Positions 15,608-20,971 of a DNA stretch of 20,971 nt are shown in pieces. Position 1 is the stretch's first letter. Every line of letters begins with the position of its first letter. Under the pieces are notes generated by a model. That model did no database searches, was not told the DNA's origin, and saw only the letters and a list, made by a program, of their open reading frames with translations. The position numbers and the translations under genes were made by a program. The stretch comes from an uncultured Anaerosolibacter sp. (GTDB lineage Bacteria > Bacillota_A > Clostridia > Peptostreptococcales > Thermotaleaceae), in contig CALECF010000166.1 in NCBI GenBank assembly GCA_937948705.1, positions 1-20,971 of the forward strand. The letters are read 5' to 3'.

Positions 15608-15638
15608 TATAAATGGTTATAATTGATTATAGTAAAAT
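15605..15638. repeat. Copy B of the dispersed AT-rich repeat, modules in swapped order
   Basis: AATTATAAATGGTTATA (15605-15621) followed by ATTATAGTAAAAT (15626-15638). The same two modules occur in the opposite order in the copies at 13561 and 18956. The join between them creates TTATAATTGATTATA, the reverse complement of a stretch in copy A. Confidence 0.5.
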
Positions 15639-15708
15639 TAAAATGGATATGCTTAATTCAAATTAAAATTATAAAGTATAAGGCATAATAAGGAAAGGAA
15701 AATCTCTA

Positions 15709-18033
15709 ATGATCAGTAAAATTCGGAAAAGAGACGGAAGAATAACAGACTTCGATGCGGAAAAAATCATGAAAGCTATATTTAAAGCAGCGCAGGCAAG
15801 TGGTGGAAGTGATTTGGAAACAGCAAGGCAACTGGCGGATAAAGTAATATCATACATAGAAATTGACTTAGGGATTACTGTTCCTGAAGTAGAGCAGGTA
15901 CAGGATGCTGTAGAAAAAATTCTTATCAAAGAAGGCCATGCAAAAACTGCTAAAAAGTACATAATATACCGTGCTGAAAGGAATCGTATCAGAGAAAAAG
16001 ATACCCGGCTGATGCAGATATATCAGGGAATAACCTTTGAGGAATCTAAAGATAACGAAATCAAAAGAGAAAATGCCAATATTGATGGAGATACCGCCAT
16101 GGGTATGATGTTGCGGTACGGATCTGAAGGGGCTAAGGTGTTCAATGAAATGTTCATTCTTAATCCACGGCATGTTCAAGCCCATAGGGATGGTGATATT
16201 CACATTCATGATATGGATTTTTTAACACTTACTATGACCTGCTGTCAGATAGATATACGCAAGCTTTTTAAAGGTGGATTTAGTACAGGGCATGGACATT
16301 TGCGTGAACCTAACGATATATCGAGCTATACTGCCCTTGCAGCTATTGCAATTCAGTCCAACCAGAATGACCAGCATGGAGGACAAAGTATACCCTCTTT
16401 TGATTATGATATGGCACCGGGTGTTGCCAGGACATATAGTAAGCTATATAAGGCCAATTTGATAAAATATTTCTATGCCAACCTGGATGGAAGAGAGGGC
16501 AGCTTTGAAGAAATTGTTGATGCGGCTGTCAGTGAAGCCGTTCAGCGAACAGGATATCAACCTGCCATTATTACAGAGGCAGCTTACTATTACAACGAAG
16601 CTGCAATCCTGGCAAAGCATATTAATCAGTATGAATATATACAGCCTGCACAGAAATTTGCTTCAAGATTTGCACTCATTGATACTGAACGGGCGACATT
16701 TCAAGCTATGGAAGCTTTTGTTCATAATCTTAACAGCATGCATTCCAGGGCAGGTTCTCAAACCCCGTTTTCCTCAGTTAACTTTGGCACAGATGTGACA
16801 TCGGAAGGAAGGATGGTAAGCAAAAACCTGCTGCTGGCTATGGAAAAAGGGCTGGGGAATGGAGAGACACCGATCTTTCCAATACTGATATTTAAAGTAA
16901 AAGCAGGGCTTTCCTATAACGAGAGCGACCCTAATTATGACTTGTTCAAGCTGGCTTGCAGGGTAAGTGCAAAACGATTGTTTCCGAACTTCAGCTTTCA
17001 GGATGCTCCTTTCAACAAGCCGTATAGTGACCGGGGAGTAAATTCTGAAGTAGCCTATATGGGCTGCCGCACCCGTGTGGTCGCAAATGCTTTTGACCCT
17101 TCGAGGGAATTGACTTATGGAAGAGGAAACCTCAGTTTTACCTCAATTAATCTTCCTCGCTTGGCAATTCTAAGCCAGGGTGACATTGCCAGGTTTTATG
17201 ATGCATTGGATAAAAAAATTGATATGGTTATTGAGCAACTGTTGGAGCGTCTGGAAATCCAGTCGAAAAAGAGAGTAAAAAACTTCCCGTTTTTAATGGG
17301 GCAGGGTGTATGGATAGATTCCGAAACGTTAAGCTGGAATGATGAAGTCAGGGAAGTGCTGAGACATGGGACATTATCCATTGGATTTATCGGATTGGCA
17401 GAAGCCTTGACTGCACTTACAGGAAAACACCACGGAGAATGTGAGGCAGCGCAGGAGTTAGGTATTAAAATCATAGGCCATATGCGTAATCGGATAGACG
17501 AGGCCAGCCGTCAATATAAGCTCAATTTTTCAGTAATTGCAACGCCTGCTGAATCTCTTTCCGGCAGATTTGTCAGCCTGGACCGTAAGATTTTTGGAGT
17601 GCTGCCGGGAATTACCGACAAGGAATACTACACCAATTCCTTTCACATACCCGTTTCCTACAAGATTTCAATTATGGATAAGATACGGAAGGAAGCACCA
17701 TATCATGAACTTACCAACGGAGGACATATAACATATATTGAATTGGACGGAGACCCTTCCAGCAATCTGGAAGCCTTTGAGAAAGTGATAAGAGCTATGT
17801 ATGAAGCCGGAATAGGTTACGGTTCCATCAATCATCCGGTAGACAGAGACCCGATTTGCGGCTATACAGGAGTTATTGATATCCAATGTCCTAAATGCGG
17901 CAGAGAGGAAAGCAAAGATGAGAAATCCTTTGAAAGAATAAGAAGAATTACCGGATATCTTGTGGGGGATATTTCCAGATGGAATGATGCAAAAAAAGCA
18001 GAGGAAAAACAAAGAGTAAAGCACCATGCTTGA
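15709..18033 (+). CDS. nrdD: Anaerobic (class III) ribonucleoside-triphosphate reductase
   Basis: Glycyl-radical enzyme that reduces ribonucleoside triphosphates to deoxynucleotides without oxygen. An N-terminal ATP-cone (about 3-90) opens with KIRKRDGRITDFDAEKI and gives allosteric control. The catalytic domain includes GDIHIHDMDFLTLTMTCCQI and GGQSIPSFDYDMAPG. A C-terminal zinc ribbon (CGYTG at 717, CPKCG at 727-730) and the glycyl-radical site RRITGY with Gly749 close the protein. The total of 774 residues is normal. Only three ribbon cysteines are obvious; position 714, where a fourth would complete CxxC, is Asp (VDRDPICG). The start follows AGGAAAGGAAAATCTCTA. The required activase NrdG is not encoded next to it in this window. 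Confidence 0.95.
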   Translation: MISKIRKRDGRITDFDAEKIMKAIFKAAQASGGSDLETARQLADKVISYIEIDLGITVPEVEQVQDAVEKILIKEGHAKTAKKYIIYRAERNRIREKDTRLMQIYQGITFEESKDNEIKRENANIDGDTAMGMMLRYGSEGAKVFNEMFILNPRHVQAHRDGDIHIHDMDFLTLTMTCCQIDIRKLFKGGFSTGHGHLREPNDISSYTALAAIAIQSNQNDQHGGQSIPSFDYDMAPGVARTYSKLYKANLIKYFYANLDGREGSFEEIVDAAVSEAVQRTGYQPAIITEAAYYYNEAAILAKHINQYEYIQPAQKFASRFALIDTERATFQAMEAFVHNLNSMHSRAGSQTPFSSVNFGTDVTSEGRMVSKNLLLAMEKGLGNGETPIFPILIFKVKAGLSYNESDPNYDLFKLACRVSAKRLFPNFSFQDAPFNKPYSDRGVNSEVAYMGCRTRVVANAFDPSRELTYGRGNLSFTSINLPRLAILSQGDIARFYDALDKKIDMVIEQLLERLEIQSKKRVKNFPFLMGQGVWIDSETLSWNDEVREVLRHGTLSIGFIGLAEALTALTGKHHGECEAAQELGIKIIGHMRNRIDEASRQYKLNFSVIATPAESLSGRFVSLDRKIFGVLPGITDKEYYTNSFHIPVSYKISIMDKIRKEAPYHELTNGGHITYIELDGDPSSNLEAFEKVIRAMYEAGIGYGSINHPVDRDPICGYTGVIDIQCPKCGREESKDEKSFERIRRITGYLVGDISRWNDAKKAEEKQRVKHHA

Positions 18034-18051
18034 GGAGGTGGAAATTTTATT

Positions 18052-18330
18052 ATGAAAGATATTAGCCCTAAAGGCTTTCTGATACTTTGGATAGTGTGTA
18101 CCAATTACCTCACGAAAGATGACTGTTCAATAAGCAAAGATATGGTTCAAATAATGTTGAATAAATTAACAACCAAGCTGAGACATGAAGGGATTACAAA
18201 TATTAAGTTAACCCACTCTACTCGATTTTACTATATATTGGAGTATGAATTTGAAGGATTGCAGGTAGGAACACAGTTTTCAAAAGCAAGAGTAGATGCA
18301 ATTAATATAAAACAAGTATTAAAAATATGA
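18052..18330 (+). CDS. Small protein of unknown function, member 1 of a three-paralog family
   Basis: A 92-residue soluble protein starting 18 bp after nrdD, behind a strong GAGGAGGT, so it is almost certainly in the nrdD operon. The N-terminal helix FLILWIVCTNYL is followed by a charged helical segment, the turn HEGITNIKL, then FYYILEYEFEGLQVGTQF and the end VDAINIKQVLKI. By eye about 40% of residues match the protein at 20027-20302, including LxLW, NYL, GI.N, L.YE..GLQ and VD...KQ.LK. The protein at 20337-20624 is a more distant relative. Family unknown to me. The predicted pattern is two N-terminal helices and a small beta sheet, with no membrane segment or metal motif. Confidence 0.82.
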   Translation: MKDISPKGFLILWIVCTNYLTKDDCSISKDMVQIMLNKLTTKLRHEGITNIKLTHSTRFYYILEYEFEGLQVGTQFSKARVDAINIKQVLKI

Positions 18331-18400
18331 GGTATTTATAAGCTGGTACCAGGAATTTTAAAATCAAGGGAAAGACATAAAAGGAAGTGATGGAAGTGCT

Positions 18401-18934
18401 ATGGAAAATATAATTTTAACAGGGATGCCCGGTTCAGGCAAAAGTACAATAGGAGAAGTGCTTGCTAGAACAATGGAAATGCCTTTCATTGATACTGACT
18501 TGATAATACAAGCAAGAGAAAATAGATTATTACAAGACATTGTTAATAGGGATGGGATAAGCAAATTCCTTAAAATAGAAAAAAATGCAGTGCTTTCACT
18601 AAATTGTCATAGGTCTGTGGTTGCTACTGGAGGAAGTGTTGTTCTTAGCCCGAAGGCTATGGTTTTTTTAAGACGGATTGGAACAATTATTTATTTAAGG
18701 CTGGACATTAGTGAAATTGAAAAAAGAATAGAAAATATTGAGACAAGAGGGATAGTTATCGAAGAAGGAAAGAGCCTTAACGATGTGTTTCATCAAAGAG
18801 CTCACTTGTATGAGAAATATTCAGACCTTACTGTTGATTGTTCAAATAAAGGAGTAGAGGATATTGTGAATAACATTAGCAAGTACATTAAATACAAATA
18901 TTATCGTTTGACTAACAAATACTATCTACTGTAA
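18401..18934 (+). CDS. Shikimate-kinase-like P-loop kinase
   Basis: A 177-residue P-loop protein of the AroK fold: Walker A GMPGSGKST (8-16), FIDTD (29-33, the Asp pair that binds Mg and shikimate in AroK), VVATGGSVV (73-81), a lid region with TRGIVIEEG and RAHLYEKYSDLTVD near the end. Two positions differ from classical shikimate kinase: FLKIE (56-60), where the family has FRxxE with the shikimate-binding Arg, and GGS in place of GGG at 77-79. It may therefore phosphorylate another small molecule. No other aro gene is close. The start ATG 18401 follows GGAAGTGATGGAAGTGCT, a modest ribosome binding site. It shares the strand and region with nrdD and the small paralogs. Confidence 0.82.
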   Translation: MENIILTGMPGSGKSTIGEVLARTMEMPFIDTDLIIQARENRLLQDIVNRDGISKFLKIEKNAVLSLNCHRSVVATGGSVVLSPKAMVFLRRIGTIIYLRLDISEIEKRIENIETRGIVIEEGKSLNDVFHQRAHLYEKYSDLTVDCSNKGVEDIVNNISKYIKYKYYRLTNKYYLL

Positions 18935-18955
18935 TCAACTATAATATTATATAAT

Positions 18956-18991
18956 ATTATAGTAAAATGTGGTTAATTATAAATGATTATA
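18956..18991. repeat. Copy C of the dispersed AT-rich repeat
   Basis: ATTATAGTAAAAT, six bases, AATTATAAAT, G, ATTATA, matching the copy at 13561-13596 at 31 of 36 bases. Just before it, the self-complementary ATAATATTAT occurs twice in tandem (18941-18960), and TAATCAACTATAAT lies at 18932-18945. It is located between the kinase-like gene and the next small genes. Confidence 0.55.
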
Positions 18992-19013
18992 TTTAATTAA
19001 AGGAGTTTGATTT

Positions 19014-19109
19014 ATGTTGTACGCAGTTTCAAGATACAATAAACTTGGTACTAAAAAGCAAAAAGCCCTTGCTTTTCTTTATAGAGCTTTTTTTGTTAGT
19101 CCAACATAA
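19014..19109 (+). CDS. Possible 31-residue leader peptide with hairpin-forming coding region
   Basis: ATG 19014 follows AAAGGAGTTTGATTT, a good ribosome binding site, and the frame runs 31 codons to TAA 19107-19109, 17 bp before the next gene. The peptide begins MLYAVSRYNKLGTKKQKALA and is basic, then hydrophobic. The RNA can fold two ways: AAAAGCAA with TTGCTTTT (an inner hairpin followed by CTTTAT), or GGTACTAAAAAGC 19045-19057 with GCTTTTTTTGTTAGTCC 19086-19102. Such alternatives resemble an attenuator ahead of the HTH gene. It could also be only a structured leader and not translated. Confidence 0.35.
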   Translation: MLYAVSRYNKLGTKKQKALAFLYRAFFVSPT

Positions 19110-19126
19110 TAAAGGAGAAGAACGCA

Positions 19127-19324
19127 ATGGATAATAATTTTCATGATAAGGAAATATTGACGGTCAGCCAGGTGGCAGAATATTTACAGCTCAGTGAAAT
19201 GACCACTTACAAGCTGGTACAGGAAGGTAGAATTCCGGCTTTTAAAATCGGTCGTCACTGGAGAGTGAGAAAAAGTGATTTGACTTCTCTTATTGATCGG
19301 TTGGAAAAGGGAGAAAGAATCTAA
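19127..19324 (+). CDS. Small excisionase/MerR-type HTH DNA-binding protein
   Basis: A 65-residue protein consisting of one HTH_17-type winged helix: EILTVSQVAEYLQLSEMTTY, KLVQEGRIPAFKIG and HWRVRKSDL, with a short basic tail. The start follows AAAGGAGAAGAACGCA. The fold is used by excisionases and by stand-alone regulators. There is no integrase or other mobile-element gene nearby, so a local regulator is more likely. It has the same HTH class as the N-terminus of the mod regulator, but lacks a ligand domain. The methyltransferase gene follows 77 bp later. Confidence 0.85.
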   Translation: MDNNFHDKEILTVSQVAEYLQLSEMTTYKLVQEGRIPAFKIGRHWRVRKSDLTSLIDRLEKGERI

Positions 19325-19401
19325 AACGATAAATGAGTATCGGCACTCATACTGTACTTCTGCTATCAGGTTGCAGAAAACGCTATGGAGAGGATGAGAG
19401 C

Positions 19402-20007
19402 ATGATACTTACAGAAGAAAGAGTCATACCTAAACTGATGAACCCAAGAAACGGCATGCTAAGAGAGCATATCGCCAGATATAGGTTTGCGGGCAGATTT
19501 GCCCGAGGCCGCGTACTTGATATTGCCTGTGGGGTTGGTTATGGCACAGGTGTGCTCATAAAAGAAAGCGCCGCAGTTGAAAATATTTTGGGCATTGATA
19601 TTGATAAAAGCTCTATCAATTATGCTAAAAAACACTATTCTCACCCCAGGGCAGATTACCTTGTAAAGGATGCACTGTCACCCTGTCTTCCTGATGAAGT
19701 AGGTCTTTTTGATACTGTTATCAGCTTTGAAACAATTGAACACCTGGAAGATGATGCTATGTTTGTTCAAAATCTTCACGGACTGCTGAAACCGGACGGA
19801 ACCTTGATTATTTCTACTCCATTCGGCAGAGGAAGAGGAATACCCTGCTCCAATCCGTTTCATGTACATCAGTACAGGGAGGAAGAATTCATAGACCTCC
19901 TGAAATGCTTTGGCAGAGTTGAGATGTACTATCAGCTTGATGAGGCTATTGAAAAAAGGGTGGATGACAAGAAGTATTATTTAATGGTTGCGGTCTGCAA
20001 GCATTAG
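19402..20007 (+). CDS. SAM-dependent methyltransferase (class I)
   Basis: A 201-residue cytoplasmic protein with a Rossmann-type SAM fold: motif I VLDIACGVGYGTG, acidic residue region ILGIDIDKSSINYA, motif FDTVISFETIEHLEDD and post-motif LLKPDGTLIISTPFGRG. The substrate cannot be told; the C-terminal HVHQYREEEFIDLL is common in Methyltransf_11/23-type enzymes. The start ATG 19402 follows GGAGAGGATGAGAGC. An in-frame ATG at 19333 would add 23 atypical residues and lies inside an ATGAGT/ACTCAT hairpin (19333-19350), so it is rejected. The gene is flanked by the HTH protein and by two members of the small paralog family. Confidence 0.87.
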   Translation: MILTEERVIPKLMNPRNGMLREHIARYRFAGRFARGRVLDIACGVGYGTGVLIKESAAVENILGIDIDKSSINYAKKHYSHPRADYLVKDALSPCLPDEVGLFDTVISFETIEHLEDDAMFVQNLHGLLKPDGTLIISTPFGRGRGIPCSNPFHVHQYREEEFIDLLKCFGRVEMYYQLDEAIEKRVDDKKYYLMVAVCKH

Positions 20008-20026
20008 GGGAATGAGGTTTTAAAGC

Positions 20027-20302
20027 ATGAAGGAATTCAATTTAAACAACACTTTAGTGCTTTGGATGGCTTTAGTGAATTATCTGGGAAGCAATCCTTT
20101 AATCGGGAAGGATGCCGTACAGTTAGCTATATATAGATTGGAGAGCAAACTCGAACAGGCAGGAATATGTAATGTGGTGATGCTTTTCTCATCGGAATTC
20201 AGTTATACATTACAGTATGAGTGTAAAGGACTTCAGATTGTCACACAGCTTGCAAAAGAAAAAGTAGACTCAGTGGATGTGAAACAAATATTGAAGCTTT
20301 GA
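20027..20302 (+). CDS. Small protein of unknown function, member 2 of the paralog family
   Basis: A 91-residue paralog of the protein at 18052-18330, with matching N-terminus (LVLWMALVNYL), turn (AGICNVVML), beta segment (FSYTLQYECKGLQIVTQ) and C-terminus (VDSVDVKQILKL). GAGGT sits nine bases before the ATG, 19 bp after the methyltransferase stop, so the two are probably cotranscribed. One gap in the loop after residue 25 aligns it to member 1. The two copies have diverged enough to suggest separate roles or partners. Function unknown. Confidence 0.82.
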   Translation: MKEFNLNNTLVLWMALVNYLGSNPLIGKDAVQLAIYRLESKLEQAGICNVVMLFSSEFSYTLQYECKGLQIVTQLAKEKVDSVDVKQILKL

Positions 20303-20336
20303 ATCAGCAGCAGGATTGTGCCGGGAGGTAAGAAAA

Positions 20337-20624
20337 ATGCAGAATGAAAGCATCAGACAATCGTTATTGCTCTGGGTGGTGTACACCAAGCAGTTGAATA
20401 GCAAGACAGCAGAAAAAGAGAAAATTGAGCCAGTGCTCAAAAAAGTGGAAGAATATCTTTTAAAGGCTGGCATAACTCAAGTGGAAATAATTTTTGAGAT
20501 ATTGGATTTCTGTACTTTAAAATACCTGCATGAAGGCACTCCTAAAACTGAGCAGTTTAGTTTCGAAGAGCTTGAACGGGCTGGCTATATGAATACCGGC
20601 AGTCTGCTAGAGGAAAACATATGA
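20337..20624 (+). CDS. Small protein of unknown function, divergent member 3 of the paralog family
   Basis: A 95-residue protein. The start at 20337 is chosen because GGGAGGT lies just upstream; an ATG 21 bases earlier has no ribosome binding site. The N-terminal half follows the family pattern (LLLWVVYTKQL, a charged helix, LLKAGITQVEIIF, TLKYLHEG), but the C-terminal third differs: FSFEELERAGYMNTGSLLEE in place of the VD...KQ.LK ending. It starts 34 bp after member 2 and its stop overlaps the next start (ATGA), so the genes are translationally linked. Confidence 0.78.
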   Translation: MQNESIRQSLLLWVVYTKQLNSKTAEKEKIEPVLKKVEEYLLKAGITQVEIIFEILDFCTLKYLHEGTPKTEQFSFEELERAGYMNTGSLLEENI

Positions 20625-20812
20625 ATACAAAAATGGATTGCCATGCAATTGCTAAATGCCCCGCAAGCTTTTACCTGATGGATAATGGCTGTGTTAATAT
20701 CAGAGAAAAGATAAGCTGCTGGGAGGCTGAAGAAGGCTGCAAATATCTAAAGTGCAGCAAAGCATGCAGCGAATGTGAAATATACATGAATTATCTTAAA
20801 TACTTCAAGTAA
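20621..20812 (+). CDS. Cysteine-rich mini-protein (8 Cys in 63 residues)
   Basis: Start ATG 20621 overlaps the stop of the preceding gene by four bases (ATGA). Cysteines lie at 7, 13, 24, 33, 39, 44, 48 and 51, with the cluster [13 protein letters not shown] at the C-terminal side. No signal peptide is present, so in a reducing cytoplasm they more likely bind metal (zinc or an Fe-S cluster) than form disulfides. The remaining sequence is mildly amphipathic and ends [10 protein letters not shown] do not recognise a named family. Coupling to the small paralog suggests a partner or cofactor-binding subunit, which is inference. Confidence 0.78.
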   Translation: MNTKMDCHAIAKCPASFYLMDNGCVNIREKISCWEAEEGCKYLKCSKACSECEIYMNYLKYFK

Positions 20813-20858
20813 AAGCTTTGGAGAATTTATCAAATTATTAAAAAGGATGTTGCGTTTT

Positions 20859-20971
20859 ATGGTAAAGGAAAATAGCATAACGAATGAAGTGAATTGTAGA
20901 AAAACCTTCGCCATCATATCCCATCCGGATGCCGGGAAGACAACCCTGACTGAAAAGCTGCTGCTCTATGG
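20859..20971 (+). CDS. prfC: Peptide chain release factor 3 (partial, N-terminus)
   Basis: The first 37 codons of a translational GTPase run off the right edge. After a short lead, [20 protein letters not shown] contains the G1/P-loop HPDAGKTT and the following LLLYG typical of RF3, which releases RF1/RF2 from the ribosome after termination. The start follows AAAAGGATG at 20841-20849. It is separated from the previous gene by 46 bp, with no terminator seen. Confidence 0.9.
   Translation, partial: MVKENSITNEVNCRKTFAIISHPDAGKTTLTEKLLLY

Noticed and set aside
19333..19401. Upstream ATG as the methyltransferase start
   Set aside because: Lies inside a small hairpin, lacks a ribosome binding site and adds residues outside the methyltransferase fold; ATG 19402 has GGAGAGG.

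Overview
The window looks like a chromosomal segment from a low-GC, anaerobic Firmicute, most likely a Clostridia-class organism. That is an inference from AT-rich intergenic DNA, strong AGGAGG-type ribosome binding sites, RNase J, an oxygen-sensitive class III ribonucleotide reductase, a CsaB-type pyruvyl transferase (S-layer cell-wall anchoring) and a Gram-positive-type lipoprotein ModA. I see no rRNA, tRNA, CRISPR array, complete insertion sequence or phage module.

Layout. (1) 1-1801: the tail of an unidentified Cys-rich protein, then a CoA-disulfide reductase/rhodanese fusion. (2) 1835-3657: a fluoride riboswitch with its own promoter and a long terminator hairpin, controlling a cation:proton antiporter and a small membrane-anchored protein of unknown function. 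(3) 3783-9112: a molybdate locus. A minus-strand operon modA-modB-modC ends in a broken TSUP-family transporter. A divergent gene encodes an excisionase-type HTH fused to a periplasmic-binding-protein-like domain, followed by an intact TSUP transporter. The divergent promoter region holds two sigma-A-type promoters and a pair of inverted 11-bp elements. (4) 9113-10035: decayed DNA with a ynfA (UPF0060) pseudogene and scraps of other coding sequence. (5) 10036-12302: an hpt gene carrying one clean frameshift, then RNase J. (6) 12346-15252, minus strand: csaB and a citramalate/isopropylmalate synthase family gene. (7) 15709-20812, plus strand: nrdD, then small genes including three paralogous ~90-residue proteins of unknown function, a shikimate-kinase-like protein with altered active-site residues, a 65-residue HTH protein, a SAM methyltransferase and an 8-cysteine mini-protein. 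(8) 20859-end: the start of prfC (release factor 3).

How they may work together. The molybdate block is self-consistent: a binding lipoprotein, permease and ATPase import the oxyanion, and the divergent one-component regulator probably senses an oxyanion or a related ligand. The TSUP genes on both flanks suggest coupling to another anion. The fluoride block is a ligand-sensing transcript that makes an ion antiporter plus an accessory protein. The nrdD block supplies deoxynucleotides anaerobically, but no nrdG activase gene is visible beside it. The three small paralogs after nrdD and flanking the methyltransferase are the least explained part of the window.

Several genes are broken (TSUP copy, ynfA, hpt). 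The TSUP copy carries a 5-bp tandem duplication, which argues for real decay. The hpt lesion is a single missing base and could be a sequencing error.
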